NCBI GenBank assembly: GCA_016926135.1
Contig: JAFGPH010000637.1
Span: 1 to 8,093, forward strand
Origin: Deltaproteobacteria bacterium
GTDB lineage: Bacteria > Desulfobacterota > DSM-4660 > Desulfatiglandales > HGW-15
Direction: 5' to 3'
DNA length: 8,093 nt
Shown: piece after piece, positions 1 to 4,868 of the stretch
How positions within the stretch are numbered: the first letter of the stretch is position 1
Layout: each line of letters begins with the position of its first letter
Made by a program: the position numbers and the translations under genes
Notes under the pieces: generated by a model
The model's database searches: none
Told to the model about the DNA's origin: nothing
The model's input: only the letters and a program-made list of their open reading frames with translations

Positions 1-528
1 AGCGCCCCCGACATGATCCTGTCCGGCATCAACCTGGGGGCGAATGTGGGTGTAAATGTGCTCTACTCGGGAACGGTCTCCGCGGCCACGGAGGGGGCTT
101 TTCTGGGGATTCGATCGGCCGCCATGTCCCTGGATACGAGAGAGAACCCCGATTTCCGGTTTGCCGCGCGATTCAGCCGGGAAATCATCCGCTTCATCCT
201 TCAGGTCGGCCTCAGGGAGCGGACGGCGCTCAATGTGAACTTGCCGGCGCTCCCGATCGAACAGATCGCCGGTGTCAGGATCACCAGGCAGGGCGTTGGC
301 AGGTTCAAGGAGAGATTCGACAAACGCACGGATCCGCGGGGAAACATCTACTACTGGCTCTCGGGTGAGAAACCCGCCGAAGAGGGCATTGCCGATTCCG
401 ATGCCGAGGCACTGAAAGAGAGATGGATCTCCATTACCCCGGTGAGCTATGACCTGACCTGTATGCCGGAAGTGGAGCGGTTGAGGGGGTGTCAACTGCC
501 CGATCCCAAAAGGCCGGCAGGTGACTGA
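1..528 (+). CDS. surE: 5'/3'-nucleotidase SurE, C-terminal part (5' end outside window)
   Basis: SurE is a cytoplasmic, divalent-metal-dependent phosphatase that removes phosphate from nucleoside monophosphates and belongs to stationary-phase survival functions. The frame is open from base 1 and ends at TGA 526-528, giving 175 residues. The first visible residues include SGIN, whose Asn (about fragment residue 11) matches the fourth metal ligand of the family. YSGTVSAATEG follows, equivalent to the conserved YSGTVAAAMEG-type motif, and then a C-terminal block ending in PVSYDLT, typical of SurE. By comparison with full-length SurE (about 250 residues), roughly the first 80 residues, including the Asp-Asp and Ser metal ligands, lie upstream. 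The ATG at 13 is internal and not the start. The next gene on the same strand begins 125 bases later and could be co-transcribed. Identification is firm; completeness of the gene cannot be judged. Confidence 0.95.
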   Translation, partial: SAPDMILSGINLGANVGVNVLYSGTVSAATEGAFLGIRSAAMSLDTRENPDFRFAARFSREIIRFILQVGLRERTALNVNLPALPIEQIAGVRITRQGVGRFKERFDKRTDPRGNIYYWLSGEKPAEEGIADSDAEALKERWISITPVSYDLTCMPEVERLRGCQLPDPKRPAGD

Positions 529-530
529 AA

Positions 531-616
531 GGTGCAAGGTGCACGGCACGCGGTGCAAGGAAGAGAAGAAACCATTTGTGAAACCTTGTTGGACCCTGGA
601 CCTTTGTTTGCCTTGT
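531..616. repeat. Degenerate GGTGCAAGG / CCTTGT intergenic repeat
   Basis: Between surE and the Nudix gene, GGTGCAAGG occurs at 531-539 and again at 552-560, 21 bases apart. CCTTGT occurs at 584-589 and 611-616. CAAGG and CCTTG are complementary, so the copies form nested imperfect inverted repeats. A small perfect GTGC-ACG-GCAC hairpin lies at 539-549. No coding frame on either strand here looks real. This may be a fragment of an interspersed intergenic repeat family, but copies elsewhere in the genome cannot be seen. Confidence 0.35.
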
Positions 617-653
617 ATCTGACCGTTTTTGAGCCACCTGCTGAAGGAGGCAG

Positions 654-1202
654 ATGAAACAGCGGAGTATCAGGCGGGAATATCCGGAAGGCCCGGTCGT
701 TGGAGTGGGGGCCGTCATTTTTGACGGAGACCGGGTCCTCCTGGCGCGGAGAAACCATGAACCGGGAAAAGGGATATGGACGCTTCCCGGCGGTGTGGTG
801 GAATTGGGGGAAACCCTCGAGGAGGCCCTTCGGCGGGAAATTCTGGAAGAGACCTCCCTGACCATTGAGATCGGCGGTCTGGCGAAGCTGCTGGACCGGA
901 TCGTCCACGACGGGAAACAGGCCGTCCGGTATCACTACGTGATTGCGGATTACTGGGGATGGAAGGTTTCCGGGACGCTTCGGCCCGGTTCCGATGCGGG
1001 CGACGCCCGGTTTGTCCCGCTGGGGGAAATCCCCTCCCTGGGACTCCATGCAGAGGTCGTGGAGACAATTCATACCGCAGTGAGAATGAGGCAGGAGTCA
1101 CGCAACCGCCTTTTTCAGCTCCGCATAGACCCTGTCCAGGGCCAGGATTCTTTTGAAAAGGGAAAGGCAGATGTTGGCCATCAAACGAAAGGAAAGGTCT
1201 GA
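654..1202 (+). CDS. Nudix hydrolase (ADP-ribose pyrophosphatase-like)
   Basis: Nudix enzymes hydrolyse a nucleoside diphosphate linked to another group, using metal ions held by the Nudix helix. Translation begins at ATG 654, with AAGGAGG at 644-650 in front. The Nudix box G-x5-E-x7-REUxEExGU spans residues 47-69: G47, E53, R61-E62, E65-E66. The usual Gly near the end is Ser (S68). The domain start (VVGVGAVIF) and the later block GSDAGDARFVPLGEIP (residues 112-127) resemble the small ADP-ribose pyrophosphatase/NUDT-like group, but substrate is not readable from sequence. Domain homology seems to end near residue 147. The last 34 or so residues are translated from the antisense of the facing minus-strand gene, an overlap of about 105 bases, and look like a read-through tail. 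It may be co-transcribed with surE, another nucleotide-cleaving enzyme. Confidence 0.9.
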   Translation: MKQRSIRREYPEGPVVGVGAVIFDGDRVLLARRNHEPGKGIWTLPGGVVELGETLEEALRREILEETSLTIEIGGLAKLLDRIVHDGKQAVRYHYVIADYWGWKVSGTLRPGSDAGDARFVPLGEIPSLGLHAEVVETIHTAVRMRQESRNRLFQLRIDPVQGQDSFEKGKADVGHQTKGKV

Positions 1203-3668
1203 CCGGCTCAGCAGGGAATCGTTGAAGGATTTTTTGTCCACAAAGGCGAGCTTGCAGGGTGTGATGGTCGTAATGCCGGCCGATCTGGGCTTGTCGTCGA
1301 TCAGGGCCATTTCGCCGAAGATGTCTCCTTTGCCCATTTCTCCCAGGGTGATCTCATCGAAGCGTTCCGAAAAGGTGATGACCTTCACCCTCCCTTCCAG
1401 AATCATGTACGCGCCGTCTCCCGCATCTCCCTCAGCGAAAACGAGCGCGCCCGGGCCGTACTCCCGGATCTCCCGGAATACGCTGAGGGCCTCTTCCAGC
1501 GTGATGGCAGGCAGCCATTCCCCCTTGGTGCCGAGAGCGATGTCCGCTTCCCCGGGCACTTCGGGTCCGTCGCCGTTGCGGTCCAGGAAAAGATAGAGTG
1601 CATTGAAGGCGGTCCTGTATTTCTCGTTCAGGTTTCTCAGCCTCTCCGGAAGGATGTTGTATAGGCGGTAGATGAGATCGTAGGTGTGAGGCCGACCCGT
1701 CAGGAGCAGGGACTCAAAGGCTTCTCTGTCGAGCACGCCGATGCGTGCAGCGTCTGTGGCGGCCACGATGGTGGCGGTTCGGGCCACGTTATAGAAGAGA
1801 CTGATCTCCCCGAATATTTCCCCGGGCCCCAGGGTCGCCAAGGGGGTATCGTCGATCAGGACCGTGACTTCCCCCTCCTTGATATAGTACATGGCCTGGC
1901 CGGGTGTGTGCTGCCGGCAGATGACTTCTCCTTTCCCGTAGGTCTCGGTTTTCGAGAAGATCTTGTCCAGATGCTCGTTGTTCAACGTGCCGAAAAGGGC
2001 GCCGCTGATGTTCTGGCAGATCAAGTCCAGCTCACTCTTCTCCAGCACCCCGCGCTCGCTCTGTACGGGCAACAGCAGGTCGTCGATGTATTCAATCAGG
2101 TCATTCCGGAACTTGAGCGGCATTCTCATGAAGGCCGTGGAAATTTTTTTCGCCTCCTCCACGGAGAGGGACTTCTGTTCCTGGATCTTTCTGAATACGA
2201 GATACTCCTTGAGGGCCGGGAGGCCGAAGAGGCCGGCCAGGAAAAGGTAGGGCCTCTTTTTCCGGATCGACGGCGGGATCAGGGGTTCAAACCCCAGGGA
2301 GTTCATCTCTTCCGCCCCCCTGGACACCCAAGACTCGTAGGGGCCTTCCAGGGGTTCGGTCTGGGCCTCATGGATGAGGAGGATGTCTTCACGCGTGAGA
2401 GGCTGGATCTGTTCGGCCACCACGTCAAAGTGGTGCCCCATGCTGCGAAGGAGCTTGATGATGGCGGTGTTGTTGATCCCTCGACCGGAAACATTGCTGT
2501 GAACGTCGGCGCTGTAGGCCGGCGGGGTGAAGAGGAGCCTCCCGTAGTTGTCCGTAGCATGAAGTCGCAGGGGCACCCCTTTGGCGAGACACCAGAGGCC
2601 GATTCTCTCGGCGCCTTCCAGGGGGTCTTCCCCCTCAATGTTGAGGTGTCCCACATCGAGGGTGATTCCGAAATTGGTTTTGAGCACATCCTCCGGCAGG
2701 TGACTCATGATCTCCTCCACACCGGCGAGGAAGGGCCCCGAGCTCTGGAGGCAGGGGGTCTGGCAGTAGTTCTCGAAGGTGACGCGCACTCCGCTGCCCC
2801 CGGACCTGGCGACCAGTTTGGCCATCTCGGCCGGGCGCGACGGATCGATGAGGTGAATCACGACCGCCCCTGCGCCGATATCGCGCGCCAGGTCGATGGT
2901 TTCGCACTGAACCCTGAAGCATTTCAAGGGATCGAAGAAGAGCTGGCGGCCTTTTCGCGGGTCGGGAAAGGGCGCGTAAGGGCCTACGATGGGTGAATGG
3001 ATATCGATTTTGAGCCCTGCTTTCAGGGCGGCCTCCCGGATCTGTCTCCGTTTTTCCGGGGAGAATTCCTCGGGAAGGAGCTTCCGATAATTGAACGGGT
3101 GGAAGTCCACACTCAGTTCGCACCCCAGCAGGTTTTCACGCCTGGCCTTGTCCAGGAGGGCCAGGGGATCGAAGGTCTGGTTTTCCCAGAAGGTGACCCC
3201 GATCACACGCCAGGGCTGAAGGAGCTTTTCCCACTGATCCGTGGGCAGACGGTTCAGGAGAAACTGCTGCTCATACTCTTCGGCGAATCTTGTGATGAGG
3301 GAATCCAGATCCCTGGAGGATGCCTCGTTGCGGAAGAGATAGTAAGGCGCGTGCTCGTAGATCCAGCCCGCCTTCATGAGGAAGAGCGGGGACTGCGCGA
3401 GTCGGCGCAGAGGACTGTCAGGGGAAGCTTCTCCCGCCATCCCGAGAAGATGGGAGACGGTCTCGGGGGAAAGGGTGTAGCCGTACTTGGCCATGGAGCT
3501 GTGGCGGGCGAGCAGCAGGAGGGCCTCGTCCCCGGAAAGACCCAATCGGCGAAGATCCCGGCGGCTTTTCCGTGCGTAAAAGTCCGTCTCCCGAAGGCCG
3601 GAGTCCAAGGTTCTGCGGACTGATTCATCCTCGAAACCCGGCTCTCCGATTCCCACTGTATTCACCAT
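1098..3668 (-). CDS. TIM-barrel (AP endonuclease 2/xylose isomerase-like) protein fused to two cyclic-nucleotide-binding domains
   Basis: An 856-residue, probably cytoplasmic protein of unknown function. Residues 1-150 are helix-rich and unrecognised. Residues 152-440 form a TIM barrel of the sugar-phosphate isomerase/endonuclease IV superfamily, with candidate metal ligands H224, H272, E299, D338, H341, H370, D388, H390 and E419; their spacing closely follows the nine ligands of E. coli endonuclease IV. Residues 455-560 are a helical linker with a hydrophobic stretch at about 474-492. Two cNMP-binding domains follow, about 562-657 and 723-818. Their phosphate-binding cassettes keep Gly-Glu and Arg: G620/E621/R630 (ARTATI) and G785/E786/R795 (PRSAG). 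An EF-hand-like DRNGDG loop lies between them at 696-707. A short helix ends the protein. The ATG at 3668 is 28 bases after the lepB stop, so the two are probably one operon. SD-like GGGCAGG is very close to the ATG, while the stronger GGAGGG lies 18 bases upstream. The domain calls are strong; the enzymatic reaction is unknown. Confidence 0.88.
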   Translation of the reverse strand: MVNTVGIGEPGFEDESVRRTLDSGLRETDFYARKSRRDLRRLGLSGDEALLLLARHSSMAKYGYTLSPETVSHLLGMAGEASPDSPLRRLAQSPLFLMKAGWIYEHAPYYLFRNEASSRDLDSLITRFAEEYEQQFLLNRLPTDQWEKLLQPWRVIGVTFWENQTFDPLALLDKARRENLLGCELSVDFHPFNYRKLLPEEFSPEKRRQIREAALKAGLKIDIHSPIVGPYAPFPDPRKGRQLFFDPLKCFRVQCETIDLARDIGAGAVVIHLIDPSRPAEMAKLVARSGGSGVRVTFENYCQTPCLQSSGPFLAGVEEIMSHLPEDVLKTNFGITLDVGHLNIEGEDPLEGAERIGLWCLAKGVPLRLHATDNYGRLLFTPPAYSADVHSNVSGRGINNTAIIKLLRSMGHHFDVVAEQIQPLTREDILLIHEAQTEPLEGPYESWVSRGAEEMNSLGFEPLIPPSIRKKRPYLFLAGLFGLPALKEYLVFRKIQEQKSLSVEEAKKISTAFMRMPLKFRNDLIEYIDDLLLPVQSERGVLEKSELDLICQNISGALFGTLNNEHLDKIFSKTETYGKGEVICRQHTPGQAMYYIKEGEVTVLIDDTPLATLGPGEIFGEISLFYNVARTATIVAATDAARIGVLDREAFESLLLTGRPHTYDLIYRLYNILPERLRNLNEKYRTAFNALYLFLDRNGDGPEVPGEADIALGTKGEWLPAITLEEALSVFREIREYGPGALVFAEGDAGDGAYMILEGRVKVITFSERFDEITLGEMGKGDIFGEMALIDDKPRSAGITTITPCKLAFVDKKSFNDSLLSRSDLSFRLMANICLSLFKRILALDRVYAELKKAVA

Positions 3669-3696
3669 GACCTGCCCGTGATGCGGCCCTCCAAGC

Positions 3697-4371
3697 TCAG
3701 TGAATGAGACGGAAGCACCTTTTCCAGTGCGGCCACGACCAGTAGACGATGAACGCCTTTCCTTTGACGGACTTGGCGGGTACGAAGCCCCAGAATCTGC
3801 TGTCGTAACTGTGGTCCCGGTTGTCCCCCATCACGAAGATCTGATTCTCCGGCACCGTGACGGGACCAAACGGGTTGCCGCCCCCTGAAGGGTTTCCCTT
3901 GCCTTGGTTGAGGCTGTATTGTCCAAACTTGTCCTCGTATATCGTTCCATTAATATAGATCTTGCCGCCCCGGATCTCGATGGTTTCCCCCGGCAGGCCG
4001 ATGACCCGCTTGATGAAATCCTTGGTCCTGTCCACCGGATAAATGAACACCACCACATCGTCTCGCTGGGGATCGCCAAGGGGAATGAGGGTCTTCTGCG
4101 TGAAAGGAATTTTGATGCCGTAAATGAACTTGCTGACCAGGATGTGATCGCCGATCAATAGGGTAGGTTCCATGGAGCCGGAGGGTATTTTGAATGCCTG
4201 CACTACGAAGGTCCTGATGAAGAGGGCCAGCAATACGGCGATTGCAGCGGCTTCCAGGTACTCCCATAGCACATTCTTCTTTACAGGTTTTGAATCGACC
4301 CTTTTTGTCTTCAAGAAAATCTCACGATCAAGATGTCGGCAAATAAGGATGGAGCCCGGTTCCGGTGCCAT
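3697..4371 (-). CDS. lepB: Signal peptidase I
   Basis: Type I signal peptidase, an inner-membrane serine/lysine protease that removes signal peptides from exported proteins on the periplasmic side. One membrane segment lies at about residues 39-58. It is followed by IPSGSMEPT with catalytic Ser66, then IKRVIGLPGE with general-base Lys121, and the signature GDNRDHSYDSRFWG at 182-195. A Gly/Asn-rich insertion (about 155-170) precedes the last box. The 224-residue length is normal for the compact bacterial form. The ATG at 4371 has no clear ribosome binding site. An in-frame TTG at 4314 (residue 20, 205-residue product) would begin just before the basic KTKR stretch, as is usual for LepB, and may be the real start. 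It is the first gene of a minus-strand pair with the TIM-barrel/cNMP protein downstream and is divergent from the pilus operon. Confidence 0.96.
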   Translation of the reverse strand: MAPEPGSILICRHLDREIFLKTKRVDSKPVKKNVLWEYLEAAAIAVLLALFIRTFVVQAFKIPSGSMEPTLLIGDHILVSKFIYGIKIPFTQKTLIPLGDPQRDDVVVFIYPVDRTKDFIKRVIGLPGETIEIRGGKIYINGTIYEDKFGQYSLNQGKGNPSGGGNPFGPVTVPENQIFVMGDNRDHSYDSRFWGFVPAKSVKGKAFIVYWSWPHWKRCFRLIH

Positions 4372-4414
4372 GCTGTCGGCGGATCATTCAGAGGGCTCCC
4401 TGAAAACAGGGCAC

Positions 4415-4444
4415 AATCTAATCTCAGCCGTGCAGGTTTGTAAA
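4415..4444 (-). promoter_or_regulatory. Possible lepB promoter
   Basis: On the minus strand TTTACA (4444-4439) and TAGATT (4420-4415) are separated by 18 bases, a moderate match to sigma-70 -35 and -10 boxes. Transcription would begin near 4408, some 37 bases before ATG 4371 or 94 bases before TTG 4314. No better-matched pair with allowed spacing was found for this direction. Tentative. Confidence 0.3.
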
Positions 4445-4480
4445 GGGATTTCTGTCCTTTGGCTTCTCAACGGGCCGTGA

Positions 4481-4522
4481 GGGCATACACAATATGTAGT
4501 GAGCGCTTATCATATTATGCCC
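4481..4522. promoter_or_regulatory. Interrupted inverted repeat in the lepB/pil divergent region
   Basis: GGGCATA at 4481-4487 is exactly complementary to TATGCCC at 4516-4522. Inside it, ATATG at 4492-4496 pairs with CATAT at 4511-4515, and the loop holds the self-complementary AGCGCT (4502-4507). No T-run follows on either strand, so it does not look like an intrinsic terminator. Its place upstream of both divergent transcription units suits a regulator binding site or a structured DNA element; function is inferred only. Confidence 0.4.
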
Positions 4523-4570
4523 TATATATACACAAATTATGTCAATTTTAGTTAATTTATAGAAAAATAC

Positions 4571-4598
4571 TTGACAAATATTAACATATATGTATGAT
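4571..4598 (+). promoter_or_regulatory. Sigma-70-type promoter for the HTH-pilMNOPQ operon
   Basis: A perfect -35 box TTGACA (4571-4576) is followed by 16 bases and then TATGAT (4593-4598), five of six matches to the -10 consensus. It sits in the most AT-rich part of the window, immediately before the regulator gene and pilM. The predicted transcript start is near 4605, which rules out the ATG at 4590 as a start codon for this transcript. Confidence 0.7.
4584..4593. promoter_or_regulatory. Perfect palindrome in the promoter spacer (candidate operator)
   Basis: ACATATATGT reads the same on both strands and fills much of the spacer, touching the first base of the -10 box. A dimeric helix-turn-helix repressor bound here would block RNA polymerase. 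The small XRE-type protein encoded just downstream is the obvious candidate for autoregulation. A 10-bp AT-rich palindrome can occur by chance, so this stays a hypothesis. Confidence 0.35.
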
Positions 4599-4642
4599 AG
4601 TGCGCAATCGAGCAGGGAAGAATTGTGGTTCAACGAGAATCT

Positions 4643-4647
4643 GGAGG
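4643..4647 (+). promoter_or_regulatory. Shine-Dalgarno GGAGG fixing the HTH gene start
   Basis: GGAGG at 4643-4647 ends 5 bases before TTG 4653, ideal spacing. It is the best ribosome binding site downstream of the predicted transcript start that still leaves the whole helix-turn-helix domain in the product. Confidence 0.5.
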
Positions 4648-4652
4648 AGAAA

Positions 4653-4859
4653 TTGGGCCAAAACATTGTCAAAGAGATCAGAGAGGAGCTCTTGATGAGT
4701 AAGGCCGAGCTTGCCAGAAAAGCAGGGGTATCCCCTTTGACGATCGACAGGATTGAGAAAGGCAAGAGCTGCCGGATGGAGACGAGGCGCAAGATCATCC
4801 TGGCGCTTGGCTACAAGCTCTCGGACAAGGACAGAATATTCCCTGAGTCCTTAAGGTAG
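4653..4859 (+). CDS. Small XRE/Cro-type helix-turn-helix regulator
   Basis: A DNA-binding protein of about 68 residues, almost entirely one HTH domain. Counting from TTG 4653, helix 1 is NIVKEIREELL, helix 2 is KAELARKAG, and recognition helix 3 is SPLTIDRIEKG, the usual XRE pattern. The tail contains CRMETRRKIILALG followed by a short acidic/basic end. The frame is open back to ATG 4590, but that codon overlaps the promoter's -10 box, so I chose TTG 4653 with GGAGG in front. TTG 4623 is also possible. ATG 4695 has a good GAGGAG but would lose helix 1. The stop at 4857-4859 is 9 bases before pilM, so the gene is probably first in the pilus operon. Role inferred: local regulator of pilMNOPQ and perhaps of itself. 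Family call strong, target unproven. Confidence 0.85.
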   Translation: MGQNIVKEIREELLMSKAELARKAGVSPLTIDRIEKGKSCRMETRRKIILALGYKLSDKDRIFPESLR

Positions 4860-4868
4860 GTTGAAAAT

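Noticed and set aside
492..1073. 193-codon minus-strand frame over the Nudix gene
   Set aside because: Antisense to a gene with an intact Nudix box and a strong ribosome binding site. The Pro/His/Gly-rich product looks like a shadow.
1686..2996. 436-codon plus-strand reading frame, continuing in the same frame as a 208-codon one at 2997-3623
   Set aside because: It lies wholly antisense to the barrel-cNMP gene, whose protein has clear conserved domains. Its translation has no recognisable motifs. Long mirror frames are expected opposite GC-rich genes.
4514..4545. Second minus-strand promoter using TTGACA at 4545-4540
   Set aside because: The -35 match is perfect, but the nearest fair -10 (CATAAT, 4519-4514) needs a 20-base spacer, outside the normal range.
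4424..4798. 124-codon minus-strand frame across the divergent intergenic region and HTH gene
   Set aside because: It runs through an AT-rich promoter region and opposite the HTH domain; the product shows no family pattern.
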